64,000 nucleotides of DNA from CAVXXB01 sp963765585 (GTDB lineage: Bacteria; Calditrichota; Calditrichia; JAJRVZ01), in NCBI GenBank assembly GCA_963765585.1, contig CAVXXB010000008.1, positions 372,001-436,000 of the forward strand, given 5' to 3'. Position 1 is the first letter of the stretch. Every line of letters starts with the position of its first letter. The notes under the pieces are model-generated. The model was given only the letters and a program-made list of their open reading frames with translations, did no database searches and was not told where the DNA came from. This document shows, piece by piece, positions 1-9,628 of this stretch. The position numbers were made by a program, and so were the translations under genes.

Positions 1-926
1 ATATTGTCAAAGCCGACAATGGCAATATCATCCGGAATTTTTAATCCTGCCTCAAGAATTGCCTTCTGAAAACCCAATGCTACCAGATCATTGTAAGCAA
101 AAACGGCATCCGGGCGATCGTCACTTTTACAGAATTTTTCTCCGACTTCATAGCCTGAGCGAAAATCGGTCCATTCCCCGCCGAATGAAAGTGAATATTC
201 ATATTTATTTTGATACGGGATCTTATGACGCTTCAACGCTCTCAAATAACCTTTTTTACGCTCTTCACCACAAAGATTACCATCCTCACCATTGATATAA
301 CCAATTTTTTTATATCCACATGCGACAAGGTGATCTGTCGCCATATAACCACCTTCTTCGTGATCGGTTCCAACAAAACAGATATCTGGATCTGTGATAA
401 AGGAAACAACCACATAAGGAAAATTTTCTTTCTCCAATTGCCGGATAACTGGATTAGCCTTATAAATATGATCCATAGAGGCAATGATAAGACCACGCAC
501 TCCCATATCACGGAAATCCTGAATTAAATACTCTTCTTTTTCAATTTTATTATCAGAACTGGAAAGAAGCAGGCTAAATCCCATTACTCCGGCTTTTTTT
601 TCAACACTTTCCAGGATGCGTGAAAAGAAAGGGCTCTTAAGGTCTGTTAAAACAAATCCAATGGACTTATACTCTTTTCGATCAGTAAGCGCAGATTGCT
701 CTGACACATAGGTTCCCTTACCTACCCGGCTGTATAAAATACCATCCTTTATCATCTCCCAAAGCGCCTTCTTTACCGTTATGAGGCTGACATTGTAAGC
801 TTCAGCCAATTCACTCTGAGATCTGATTTTTTGACCGGGGCGTAATTTGCCCATTGCAATCTGGCGACATAACTCATCTACAATTTGAATATACAAAGGG
901 GTGGATTTTTTTTGATCAATCGGCAT
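1..926 (-). CDS. GntR/LacI hybrid transcriptional regulator (3' end beyond window)
   Basis: An open frame runs from ATG at 926 to the window edge (308 codons visible, C-terminus missing). The first ~70 residues are a GntR winged helix (PLYIQIVDELCRQIAMG, SQSELAEAYNVSLITVKKAL, YSRVGKGTYV). From about residue 80 a LacI-type periplasmic-binding-protein fold follows (SIGFVLTDLKSPFFSRILES, then a D-x-x-PDAVFAYNDLVALG effector-domain signature near the edge). This arrangement is that of AraR-like sugar-responsive repressors, normally about 360-380 residues. It is a DNA-binding repressor expected to sense a sugar or sugar acid. A near-perfect palindrome overlaps its own -10 box, implying autoregulation. 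It is the first regulator downstream of the catabolic block. The family is certain; the ligand is unknown. Confidence 0.9.
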   Translation of the reverse strand, partial: MPIDQKKSTPLYIQIVDELCRQIAMGKLRPGQKIRSQSELAEAYNVSLITVKKALWEMIKDGILYSRVGKGTYVSEQSALTDRKEYKSIGFVLTDLKSPFFSRILESVEKKAGVMGFSLLLSSSDNKIEKEEYLIQDFRDMGVRGLIIASMDHIYKANPVIRQLEKENFPYVVVSFITDPDICFVGTDHEEGGYMATDHLVACGYKKIGYINGEDGNLCGEERKKGYLRALKRHKIPYQNKYEYSLSFGGEWTDFRSGYEVGEKFCKSDDRPDAVFAYNDLVALGFQKAILEAGLKIPDDIAIVGFDN

Positions 927-949
927 GATATATGACCACAATCTTTAGT

Positions 950-989
950 TGGTATGTTATAATATACCAGGTATGTCATATCAAGGCAA
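950..989 (-). promoter_or_regulatory. Promoter and predicted autoregulatory operator of the GntR/LacI gene
   Basis: On the minus strand TTGCCT (984-989), 17 bases, then TATATT (961-966) form a sigma70-like promoter. The -10 box lies inside the 20-bp palindrome TGGTATGTTATAATATACCA (950-969), which matches its own reverse complement at 18 of 20 positions. The palindrome begins 24 bases upstream of the ATG at 926. A GntR-type homodimer bound here would block RNA polymerase. That the adjacent regulator is the binder is inference. Confidence 0.65.
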
Positions 990-1013
990 GCTGAAAATTT
1001 GAAAAACTCGATG

Positions 1014-1108
1014 GATTCAAAATTAGAGATTAGATATGAGAAATTAGGAATTAGGAATTTACTAAGTTCTAATCTCTTATCCCTCATTTCTAATCCCTAA
1101 TTCAAATT
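1014..1108. repeat. Inverted array of AATTAGRGATTAG-type units
   Basis: The left half (about 1020-1060) is built from units such as AATTAGAGATTAG and AAATTAGGAATTAGG. The right half (about 1067-1103) is its approximate reverse complement (CTAATCTC, CTCATTTCTAATCCCTAA), separated by a loop of a few bases. Aligned by eye, the arms match at roughly four fifths of positions, so the region can fold into one long hairpin. It lies between the regulator promoter and the aldolase stop at 1110. Similar arrays recur at 12716-12850, 17135-17355, 20893-21045, 39556-39685 and 59050-59165. Confidence 0.7.
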
Positions 1109-1109
1109 A

Positions 1110-2066
1110 TTACCAGGGCATCTTCCTCTTGGTATACTTGCGGCCTTCTTCTGCTGCCGCCTGATTGCTTCCGGCGCCAATCATAACTCCTTTATCAATT
1201 TTCCACCTGACATTGTCAGGAAGTACATTGTCAAGAAAGGCAAGTTTGTTGTTTTTGCACGCCTGCAATACCCTGTCTCCGGCCGCATCTACTTCCGGAG
1301 GCATGGGTGGATCCGCCCGACCCTCTAAATGACCATAGGAAAATCCCATGTCCCGCGGACCATGCTCGGCAAATGCCAAGCCGGGAACTGCTGCAGATAG
1401 TTCCGTATTCTCCAGCGCATATATGTCTTCAATTTTTATGCCCAACATCAATTCCCCATCCGGATTCAATGGCCAGACATCGGCTTTTTTCAGATACTCC
1501 TCCTCTTCCAAACCCCAGACATATGCGGCAAATTTATGACTACCCCATCCGCGCAACCCTTCGCCGACTATTTCAATACTTTGTTTATGAATTGGATATC
1601 GGGCAGCCTGTACAAATCGCTTTACGGCTTCCGGATCACGGGCGCGAACCAGATGTACACCATGCACACCCTGGGCCAGTGCCTGCTGAATTTGCCAGGA
1701 TCCGCCCATAAATGTGGACTCATCTATTCCCAGAACCGGTACAATCGCAATAACGGTTGGCGTGCGATGACCACTTGGTGTCGGCCCGCCATCCACTAAT
1801 CCCTGCATAAAATTCTTTAGTAAGGTAAAATCAAGCGGATTATGTTCCATGTTATAAACGATGTAATCCGCCCATGTTTGGGCCATTTTTTTACCCTGCT
1901 CATATCCGCCATAGCCCCCCTTATAATATACGGGTTGATCAGATTCAAACAATTCAATGCATTTATTGACACGTTTGGGTTGCCAGGAATCTGCCGGTTG
2001 CGCCAATAAGTGGTTTGATAATACAATGAGTATTATTATGATTAGATATCTTATATAGGTTTGCAT
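1110..2066 (-). CDS. HpcH/HpaI-type aldolase family protein with signal peptide
   Basis: This is a 318-residue protein. Residues 1-23 are a signal peptide (MQTYIRYLIIIILIVLSNHL, then LAQ). The remainder has the HpcH/HpaI aldolase / citrate lyase beta-like pattern: a GVHGVHLVRARDPEAV segment, a PGLAFAEHGPRDMGFSYG segment with the usual acid near the metal site, and IKIEDIYALEN, corresponding to the conserved IExxxAxxN strand. Family members cleave 2-keto-3-deoxy acids to pyruvate and an aldehyde, normally in the cytoplasm, so the export signal is odd. AGGA lies 6 bases before the ATG. It follows the beta-helix gene and precedes the GntR/LacI gene. The aldolase-like fold is likely; the substrate and whether it is catalytic are not known. 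Confidence 0.75.
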   Translation of the reverse strand: MQTYIRYLIIIILIVLSNHLLAQPADSWQPKRVNKCIELFESDQPVYYKGGYGGYEQGKKMAQTWADYIVYNMEHNPLDFTLLKNFMQGLVDGGPTPSGHRTPTVIAIVPVLGIDESTFMGGSWQIQQALAQGVHGVHLVRARDPEAVKRFVQAARYPIHKQSIEIVGEGLRGWGSHKFAAYVWGLEEEEYLKKADVWPLNPDGELMLGIKIEDIYALENTELSAAVPGLAFAEHGPRDMGFSYGHLEGRADPPMPPEVDAAGDRVLQACKNNKLAFLDNVLPDNVRWKIDKGVMIGAGSNQAAAEEGRKYTKRKMPW

Positions 2067-2083
2067 GGTTATCCTTTCCTACT

Positions 2084-2290
2084 TATTGTTTCACGAAGAC
2101 CGCGAAGATGACACGAAGATCACGAAGATTATTGTTTTTTATTGTTTTATCTTTCGCGAGATTAATTAATTTTTACTCGTGCTCTTCGAATTATAAATAA
2201 AACTTATCTATTTCACCCTGCATTTATTTCAGGGTCATTCAATTAAACATCCGTTCAATCCGTGAAATCCGTGTGCGATTAAACTGTTTC
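2084..2290. repeat. Spacer with CACGAAGA-type inverted repeat units
   Basis: The spacer holds repeated units CACGAAGACCGCGAAGATGA and CACGAAGATCACGAAGAT at about 2090-2131. They are answered by partly complementary ATCTTTCGCGAGAT and TCGTGCTCTTCGA further on. A segment of the AATCCGTGAAATCCGTGTG type follows at about 2253-2275. No coding sequence was seen. The same classes of unit recur at 53600-54040 and in other spacers. Confidence 0.5.
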
Positions 2291-2295
2291 ACTTA

Positions 2296-3906
2296 CTAAT
2301 TCTTGACCGTATAAGTCGGTAAAATGGTAATCTCCGTTTCAGCTGAGAAATTACCCCATAACCTTAACGTATTGGCATCATTGTCAATTACGACACTCCA
2401 TCTCCGGCCGGTTTTTACCACGCGATTCCTTAATATGCCCGGTTCCAGATTGTCGCCAATAATTGTTAAGGTGGAAAAATATGCTCTCGGGCGATAAACC
2501 GATGATATCACTTTTAATCTGGTCATATCATCCCGGAATGAAAAATCCTTATGATAATTGCTGCCGCCAATGGTGTCATTGATGAAGTTATTGTTTTCTA
2601 TGGCAACTTCGGTATCTACTGTCAAATTCGCCCAGATAATATTATCATGGATTACTCCTGGCTTTAGTCCTGCTTTAGTTTCAATAAAAAGCATATCATC
2701 AAGTATGATGTTTTCACTGACTTCCACCTCACTCCTCTGGAAATAAATGCCATTGTTATGTGCTACTACATTATTTAAAAATTTCCCGCGGCTCTCCATG
2801 GTGAAACGCATGGCTCCGGAATTCATGGAACTGTTTCGATTCCCGATAATAGTATTTCCATCTATAGTAACAAAAAACGAATCTGCCGGCGGCAAAGGAT
2901 CCAAAGGTGCATCATACCGGTGCTCCTGTCCTCCCACAAATATCCCGCCCGCATCATCTCCGGCCACATTGTCGACTATTATATTTCCGTTAATCTCCGC
3001 TGAACTCCACAGCGCAACAAAAATACCGCCAGCATCATTCTTTGATAAAGCCCGGTTACTCAACACTATATTATTTTCAATGATTGCATTACTCCAGCGA
3101 AAAATTGATATGGCACCGCCATCACTTGAGCGCATGGGATCACTCAGCCCGGCATCATTGGCATAAAACACGTTATTTCGTACGATCATGGTACATTGAT
3201 AATCACAAGCGAGGGCAGCACCGCGGCCATTTTCAGCATAATTTTTTAAGAAATGATTGTTTTCCAATGTTACATTGGCACCATTGGTACAATAAACCGC
3301 ACCACCATCATTTGCAGTTTCGTGCATGAATTTTGGATTCCAGTTCTCCGGACCAAGGGTTTTATTCAGAGTAAATACATTATTTGATATATGCATTGTT
3401 ACAGCGTCGCATAAAATTGCAGCGCCTTGCCCGCGAATCACCCCATCCAAAATATAAAATCCATCTACACGGCAATTATCGGCGCCAAGCAGTACGCGTC
3501 GTTTTTCATTACCATTTAGTACGGTCTTATATCTTTCAATATCCCGCTTCCAGTCTTTTTCATTAAACCCGCCATACAGGTCGACAAATGGCTTTAATTG
3601 CAAAGTATTTTCGCTGTAATTCCCTGCTGAAATAAATAATGCATAGGGTTTTTCAGCCGATGCACCAGAAACTTGCTCTAAAGCATAATTAACAGATGTC
3701 CATGGTTTTTCTTTGGTGCCGTCTCCCGGACCGCTCTCATCATCCAAATCTGATATATAATATATGATCGCATATTTAGAATTATCAGGCAAAATTGTTG
3801 TTATCCCGATTTTAGGTGTGATAGGCTGTACATCCTTATCACACATAAAAGCGGTAGATGAAACCACCACTACAATTAAATAAACAATAAACCTATTAAT
3901 TTTCAC
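2296..3906 (-). CDS. Secreted right-handed parallel beta-helix repeat protein
   Basis: This is a 536-residue protein. It starts at GTG (3906), preceded by AGGAG six bases upstream. An N-terminal export signal ends near AFMC, so it is a possible lipoprotein, although Met at -1 is atypical. Residues ~45-110 hold the DUF1565-like motif (YYISDLDDESGPGDGTKEKP, then W...SVNYAL). From ~125 to ~430 come many beta-helix coils of the type NNVFTLN, ENNHFLKN, ENNIVLSN, NGNIIVDN and DGNTIIGN. Such helices occur in polysaccharide lyases and in surface adhesins; no lyase catalytic signature could be identified. It is a clear paralogue of the protein at 43443-45110: both contain a DLYGGF...W(K/Q)RDI block and an RG(Q/H)GA(A/G)ILCD block. 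A role on an extracellular glycan is inference. Confidence 0.8.
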   Translation of the reverse strand: MKINRFIVYLIVVVVSSTAFMCDKDVQPITPKIGITTILPDNSKYAIIYYISDLDDESGPGDGTKEKPWTSVNYALEQVSGASAEKPYALFISAGNYSENTLQLKPFVDLYGGFNEKDWKRDIERYKTVLNGNEKRRVLLGADNCRVDGFYILDGVIRGQGAAILCDAVTMHISNNVFTLNKTLGPENWNPKFMHETANDGGAVYCTNGANVTLENNHFLKNYAENGRGAALACDYQCTMIVRNNVFYANDAGLSDPMRSSDGGAISIFRWSNAIIENNIVLSNRALSKNDAGGIFVALWSSAEINGNIIVDNVAGDDAGGIFVGGQEHRYDAPLDPLPPADSFFVTIDGNTIIGNRNSSMNSGAMRFTMESRGKFLNNVVAHNNGIYFQRSEVEVSENIILDDMLFIETKAGLKPGVIHDNIIWANLTVDTEVAIENNNFINDTIGGSNYHKDFSFRDDMTRLKVISSVYRPRAYFSTLTIIGDNLEPGILRNRVVKTGRRWSVVIDNDANTLRLWGNFSAETEITILPTYTVKN

Positions 3907-4029
3907 ATCAGACTCCTTTTTTATTTAACCCGGTTATCATGCCGCTATTAAAATACCGCAATTTATTTAATGATTCTATTTACCTTCTTTTTCTTAGGGA
4001 CTTATGGACTAAGACGCTCAGGGACTTTT

Positions 4030-4932
4030 TCAATCACTTGTGCTAAATATCAATGATTCAGAATCCACCACATCCACACTATAATTTGTTGTATCCAAGC
4101 CAACCAAATAGTACGGAGAATCCTCTTCATCCCCAAACGATTCTGTTTCATAAACCTGGATAGTTTCGAACAAAGTATCGCTGTTCCATCGATGTCCATG
4201 GCCGACAAATATGGATTTGATGGTATTTTTATGCTCACGACAAAGTGCATAAAATTCAGGTTCCTTCTCTTCGGTAATTCTATCCTTAAAAGAACACCAA
4301 AGCCTGAAATGATCGGTCTCCAATGGATGATGAAATAGTAGTATTGTTGGTACTTTATCAACCAGTTCGGCACGTAACCAATTTATCTGCGCAGGATCAA
4401 AATGACGTTCCCGGTATCGCCCGCGCATACTATTCAAAACTATAAATTTAAACCCGTTATACTCAATTGAATAATACGGATATACATTTCCTTTACGCAA
4501 CCAGAGACGTTCGGCCTGTTCTATCTGCTCACGGCTAAAAGGATCATCGGAGTCCACATCTGATCCTATCTTATAATCATGATTACCCAGCACTGTATAA
4601 ATGGGTACATCAAGATTATCAATAATATCCAGATAACGCTGCATCCGGTCATCACTGGTATCCCGATTTGTTTCGGTATAGTCACCGTAAATGCGCGAAA
4701 CCGCATCACCTGTATTAAATACCAGGTGTACATCCGGAATTTCATTGCTATTTATCATGGTGAAGAGTTCGTCTAAGCGCCGATCCTTACTTTCATCTTT
4801 GCTTATATGCGTATCGGATATTATCAGTGTATAAAAATCTCCGTCCGGAGTACGCTTTTCAACACAGCCAAACAGAAATACAGTGCTAAGAATTAAAATG
4901 ATCCCCGGATGGAAAATTCGCACTCTATTCAC
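4030..4932 (-). CDS. Calcineurin-like metallophosphoesterase lipoprotein
   Basis: This is a 300-residue protein. The signal peptide ends in a lipobox (FLFGC, Cys23). All metallophosphoesterase motifs are present in order: D-T-H at residues 40-42, GD at 75-76, GNHD at 116-119, an FHHP histidine and the C-terminal GHGH. The enzyme should bind two metal ions and hydrolyse a phosphoester outside the cytoplasm; the substrate is unknown. The start is GTG, and its first bases (GTGAATAG) overlap the stop codon of the upstream bicupin gene by eight bases. The two genes are therefore translationally coupled. Confidence 0.88.
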   Translation of the reverse strand: MNRVRIFHPGIILILSTVFLFGCVEKRTPDGDFYTLIISDTHISKDESKDRRLDELFTMINSNEIPDVHLVFNTGDAVSRIYGDYTETNRDTSDDRMQRYLDIIDNLDVPIYTVLGNHDYKIGSDVDSDDPFSREQIEQAERLWLRKGNVYPYYSIEYNGFKFIVLNSMRGRYRERHFDPAQINWLRAELVDKVPTILLFHHPLETDHFRLWCSFKDRITEEKEPEFYALCREHKNTIKSIFVGHGHRWNSDTLFETIQVYETESFGDEEDSPYYLVGLDTTNYSVDVVDSESLIFSTSD

Positions 4933-5800
4933 CCACTTCTGATGTTCCGGATTTCCAGCGATTTATTCTCTGATCTGCTATCCGCTGATACATTTCATCA
5001 AAAGATTTGTCTCTGGTACTTGTAACAAGGCTATTTAAGCACAGATATGTCAGCGTCTCATCACCTGATTCTGTAGTATGGGGCGTATTTCTGGGAACGA
5101 AAACTATATGTCCCGGTTTTACATCCATAGTTTCATCGCCAACTGTGACTTTTCCGGTTCCGGAGAGGATAAAAAATGTTTGTTCTTTTTCTTTATGGGC
5201 AACCATTGCCCCGCGGTTATGGGGTGGCCATTCAACCACAACAAATTCACAGCGGCTGGTCTCAGTTCTGTCCAATAGTAAAATTGTTTTATTTGAACCG
5301 AAATCATAATTTTTTCCGGACATCACATCATGGATAATTTTTTCTTCTTTCTCCACTTTATTTGTTTTCTCCGATCCGGTAACTTCTGAAAAGCCCTTTT
5401 CTGCCTGCATTTTTCGTATCATTTTCACCTGATCGATGTGGTCTTTAAAGGTGGCATGGCCTTCTTTGCTTGTCGTAAGAAATATATTATACAAGATATA
5501 TCCCAGGGGTTCCGCACTGGTAGTGGTTGAACGATGAACCAATCCTGCCGGCACATACATAAGACTTCCCGGTTTAACATCATGTTCCGTATCAGCCAGT
5601 AAAATTTTACCTTCTCCGGAGGTAATATAAAAGATCTGGTCTTTTTCAGCGTGAGAATGCGGCGGGCCGACCATTCCGCCACGCCACTCATTCAACGCTA
5701 CTTCCGTTAATTCAGATTCAGTTCGATCAATCAGAACGGTTATTTCATTTAGCCCAGCCACATCAAGTTTTTGACCTTCTTTATAATAGCGGCAAATCAT
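4925..5800 (-). CDS. Bicupin (two cupin_2 domains)
   Basis: This is a 291-residue protein with no signal peptide and two cupin barrels. Cupin 1, about residues 20-105, has GPPHSHAEKDQIFYITSG and PGSLMYVPAGLVHR. Cupin 2, about 170-260, has AHKEKEQTFFILSGTG and PGHIVFVPRNTPH. Cupin 1 keeps the HxH...E/Q...H metal ligands; cupin 2 has lost the first His of HxH. Such bicupins are often isomerases, dioxygenases or sensors of small acids. In this locus a sugar or sugar-acid role is plausible but unproven. It is coupled to the downstream phosphoesterase by an eight-base overlap. Confidence 0.85.
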   Translation of the reverse strand: MICRYYKEGQKLDVAGLNEITVLIDRTESELTEVALNEWRGGMVGPPHSHAEKDQIFYITSGEGKILLADTEHDVKPGSLMYVPAGLVHRSTTTSAEPLGYILYNIFLTTSKEGHATFKDHIDQVKMIRKMQAEKGFSEVTGSEKTNKVEKEEKIIHDVMSGKNYDFGSNKTILLLDRTETSRCEFVVVEWPPHNRGAMVAHKEKEQTFFILSGTGKVTVGDETMDVKPGHIVFVPRNTPHTTESGDETLTYLCLNSLVTSTRDKSFDEMYQRIADQRINRWKSGTSEVGE

Positions 5801-5862
5801 ATATGCACTCCAATTATTATTAAAAATAATGTGTTCAATGACGACATTTATTTATCATCAAT

Positions 5863-7831
5863 TCAGTCAATTAGTGATGTAATTACAACATCATCAATCA
5901 AATAAGAACATGCAGCGGTTTTCTGTTCAGAACCCGGCAGATCCTCAGAATATAATCCCGCCGGTTTGGGTTCACCTGCTTCTGCAACAGTTGGCCTTAC
6001 ATCGTTGCGATAAGGCCCCGTTCTGAATACAATTCTTTCCAAATCTTTCACCTCTTCCGCAAAAGCCACGTTTTCCCGAATTAATTTACCATCGAGGGCC
6101 AGGCTATAACTTTGGCTTGCACAATCAAATTTTAATTCTATGGCGTACCACGTTTGCGGGGTGATTGCCACAGGTTCCAGAGGAAATACTTTTGCCCGGT
6201 CCAGCCCAAGCCATGAATCATCGATTCGCAGGCGCATGGGACGCTTGCCGGTAGCATCCTGAACTTCTATCTCAAGTGCATGGCCCTGGGCATATTGATT
6301 CACCTGGATTTTAAAATTGACTTCCACTTTTTTACTCACCGGAAAGGCTCTTTCGGCTTTTGAATAATCATATGGTTCAGAATCACTCAACTGTAGACAA
6401 TTATTGTCATTTTTACCATTTTTTACAATGTGTATCGGTGCCCATTTGGGCATATAAAGATTCCAGTCAGTCAAGTCAGATTCATTATTGATACCATCAA
6501 AATTTTGATTTACATTTTCGGTAACAACTCCTTTCACAGGAACATTGGTCCGTGTCACCCAGATATCTTCTTTATTCATACTATAGGTATGCCACATTTC
6601 ATCACCATCAGGATCACCATTTCCCTCCATGATACCGCGAACATATTGCGGTCCCGGATTTTTATGAATACCCTGGTAACGTTTTGGCGGAACTTCTCCC
6701 TGTAAACTGAACATCTGGTCAAAATTCTGTCCATCGGCGCCTGTTAATACAACCAACGGAAAACGGTTACGTTTGGTTGCCGAATGATTGTACACTAGCG
6801 AATAATTTCCGTCTGCGTTTCTCTGGGCCCATACTTTTGCGCCGCAGGTATTCAAACTTGTGGATCTGGTCAGCGGCTGCCATGACTTTCCATCATCCAG
6901 ACTAATTCCTGACCACTGATTCTTCCAGAGACCCACCAACAGACCATCTTTGCGATGATAAAAACATGGGGCTTTGCCGGCTCCTGCGGATGTGGTTACT
7001 GCACCCAGTTTGCTATCGGGATCATCTACATCGCCCGGATTGATTACATAAAATCCATCCTCTGCGCGGTCCTCTTCCCACCATTGCAGCGTAACGACCT
7101 TATCATTTAGCAAAGACTCACATGCATCGAGAAAACCCTTATCTCCACTTTCTTTATAAAATGGGAAATTCGTATTTTTTTCGTTCCAGCCTGCATGCCG
7201 GTTATAGCGGATAAAATATATAGGGCCCATGCTTCCATCCGCATATACTTCACGTACGACCCGGCCTAATCCATGACCCTTTATTTGGTGAATATCGCGG
7301 CGAATAACAATAGCTGTAAAATCCACTGATCAATAATCGATTATTTGGAGAAACGTAGAATCCCATTCTTTGATGCAAAACCGATTTTGTTCCGGCTGGT
7401 AAATATCCCTTATCATTCTTTATTTCCGGCAAGGTATATACAGGAAAAGCTGTTTCCGGATCAGTCCAATTCCGGCCATCATCTGAGGTGGATAAAACGA
7501 TGCGAGTTGGCGGTGTGTGCTCTTCCACCTGGCCGCGTAAAAACTGAAGATAAAATTTACCATTCCAATAGGCTAAATATGGCTGATGATTATAGGTGTA
7601 GCCAGGCGTCACGCCGTCATCCGGAAAAGACCGGCTGGCGCGGCTCACCTGGTAGTGATGAACACCCACTGCATGGCGAATTCCGCCATCATAGAAATAT
7701 TTACTGGTTTGTGTGTCTCCGGTATACACCACCGGTGCTTCAATAGCACCTGTTTCCTCTGTTTTGTTACATCCAATATTGAGGAGAAAAACCACACCCA
7801 GCAATAGAAATGTAAAAATATGCTTTCTCAT
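5863..7831 (-). CDS. Sialidase-like (Asp-box) propeller lipoprotein, interrupted by a +1 frameshift
   Basis: Two frames join into one ~655-residue protein. The N-terminal frame starts at ATG 7831 (AGGA six bases upstream), has lipobox LNIGC and an Asp box STSDDGRNW. It ends prematurely near 7250 after SPNKGSW. The second frame resumes with GLGRVVREVYADGSMGPIYF, a conserved block of these exo-sialidase-annotated proteins, followed by Asp box SLDDGKSW and a C-terminal LamG/DUF1080-like domain (~450-655). Removing one A from the AAA before GGG (plus 7280-7282) gives one uninterrupted frame. The total length is 3n+1, which agrees. Proteins of this look include sialidases and rhamnose-uronate-cleaving enzymes; I cannot choose between them. 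Confidence 0.75.
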
Positions 7832-7962
7832 ATAACATCCTTCCATTAGCTTTGTCTTTTATTTTAAAACTTATTTACACATAATCGCGGAGAATCAATT
7901 AGGAATTTGGAACTGGGAATTAAGAGTTTGCTACTACAAGTTCCAAATAACAAAGTCCCGAT

Positions 7963-9588
7963 TTATAAGCTATAATCCGCAATACTATCCGGATCCCAGA
8001 TACTGGCAGCGATGTGTTGTTCTTTATTTTGCTCTGTCGTGTAATAATAAATGGTTACTATTTTCCCATCGCGTCTTTGAACACTGCGCGTGTATCCCAA
8101 ATCAAAATTTCGGCCATCATCTCTGATATGCAGTGTTTCTCCCCAGGTCTGGCCATTATCCTTACTGATTTTTGCTCTGATCCCATATGGCAGAGCCCGA
8201 TATCCATAAGTTACACATAAGCGGCCATCCAGCATTTTCATCAGGCATGGCGGGTTTCCGTTATGTTTCCCCATGTCCGTTTCTGCCACTTTACTTAAAA
8301 ACTGCCAGTTTTTGCCATCGTCTTTGCTCTCATATACATCAATCCAGTTATGGGGCATTTTCGGTTTATCCGGGAATTCCGCATCAAGACGTCTGCGTAA
8401 AGCGGTGACTATATGAGTATCAGACAGGCGAACGGATGATGGCATAACCGAACGTGTGGAAGCCGGTTCACCAATCCAGCCAAGTTGTGAAAAAGTTTTG
8501 CCACCATCTGTGGTAATTGCACAGAATGTATGATCCTGAAGCCTTGCCTGAACCTTTTTTTCATCGGTAGAAAAGAAAAAATAACAGGTATTATTATCGG
8601 CAACCAGGTAGTCTGTGCGAGAGGTAATCTTTTTACGTCCAAAATCCGGAAACTCGTAAGGGCCCTGCCAATGTTTACCCTTATCATAGGAAAAATAAAA
8701 AATTCTGCCATTACAGCGCAGGGCAAACTCAGGGTGAGAAAAATTAATCGGTTCATCAAGTATTTTCAGTTCTCCCCCGTCGCCCATAAAATTTTCCGGA
8801 TCTTCGATCATCCAGGTTTCACCACCATCAAGACTACGTGCTAACACACTTTGTGATGGCTTTGTCTCATCAACTGAATGATGTAATTCTTTTTCCTGAT
8901 AATATGCAAGGGTAAATCCAACCAGGATTTCATTGTCCCATATCCAGATTCCGTTATTGGCCGGCCAACCGCCAAATTTACCTGGCTCGTCAAATACGAC
9001 GACATTTTTTGCCTTAACTTTTTTAAATTTGCGATAATCTCTTTCTTCCTCACGGGGCTCAGGCAGATAATTCCAGGCAATTCCCTGTTTTTCGGTAAAA
9101 TAAAACTGATTGGCCGGAATTATAGTTGGCGCCCGGCCATCCCAGGACCAGACCACCTGAAAACCACCCGCAGTTTCTTCTTTTGTATGAAGATAAACAA
9201 TTTCAATCGGCACCGGTTCAGTCTGCTTCATATTTATCTGCATACTCGCCTTGCCATTATCCACGATTAATTGTTGATTATCAACCTTCAATTCCACATG
9301 TCTTGATGAACTCACTTCGATTGTCACCATACCTGTAATTGATGATTTTAGCATTCCCTGCCATTTTCCGGACCAGGAGCTGCCATGACCGGTTTCTTCG
9401 TCCCAATACTGGTCAAGTTTTGTCAGTATTTCTGATTCTTTAATATTTGTTAAATCAGGATCACCATAGTAGGCGCCAATTAAACCGTTAATTCGGATTT
9501 CCACAAGATCACTCTTATTTAAACACCCCGCCAGCATATAAATTGCCATTACAATAAAAATTGCAGGCAGAAGTAATTTATTCTTCAT
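7963..9588 (-). CDS. PA14-domain sialidase-like lipoprotein
   Basis: This is a 541-residue protein. I chose ATG 9588 because the lipoprotein signal (MKNKLLLPAIFIVMAIYMLA, then GC) begins there; the longer frame adds an implausible leader. A PA14-like carbohydrate-binding domain spans about residues 30-150 (GLIGAYYGDPDL, WSWDGRAP). A propeller with at least five Asp boxes follows: SLDGGETW, SYDKGKHW, TTDGGKTF, SKDDGKNW and SKDNGQTW. The final LGYTRSVQRRDGKIVTIYYY segment is typical of the sialidase superfamily. It is probably an outer-surface glycan-active enzyme. The neighbour at 5863-7831 is a related propeller protein of different architecture. Confidence 0.85.
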   Translation of the reverse strand: MKNKLLLPAIFIVMAIYMLAGCLNKSDLVEIRINGLIGAYYGDPDLTNIKESEILTKLDQYWDEETGHGSSWSGKWQGMLKSSITGMVTIEVSSSRHVELKVDNQQLIVDNGKASMQINMKQTEPVPIEIVYLHTKEETAGGFQVVWSWDGRAPTIIPANQFYFTEKQGIAWNYLPEPREEERDYRKFKKVKAKNVVVFDEPGKFGGWPANNGIWIWDNEILVGFTLAYYQEKELHHSVDETKPSQSVLARSLDGGETWMIEDPENFMGDGGELKILDEPINFSHPEFALRCNGRIFYFSYDKGKHWQGPYEFPDFGRKKITSRTDYLVADNNTCYFFFSTDEKKVQARLQDHTFCAITTDGGKTFSQLGWIGEPASTRSVMPSSVRLSDTHIVTALRRRLDAEFPDKPKMPHNWIDVYESKDDGKNWQFLSKVAETDMGKHNGNPPCLMKMLDGRLCVTYGYRALPYGIRAKISKDNGQTWGETLHIRDDGRNFDLGYTRSVQRRDGKIVTIYYYTTEQNKEQHIAASIWDPDSIADYSL

Positions 9589-9628
9589 TCCACTATCCCT
9601 TCTTTTTTTTCGGTAGTGTAAAAAAGTA

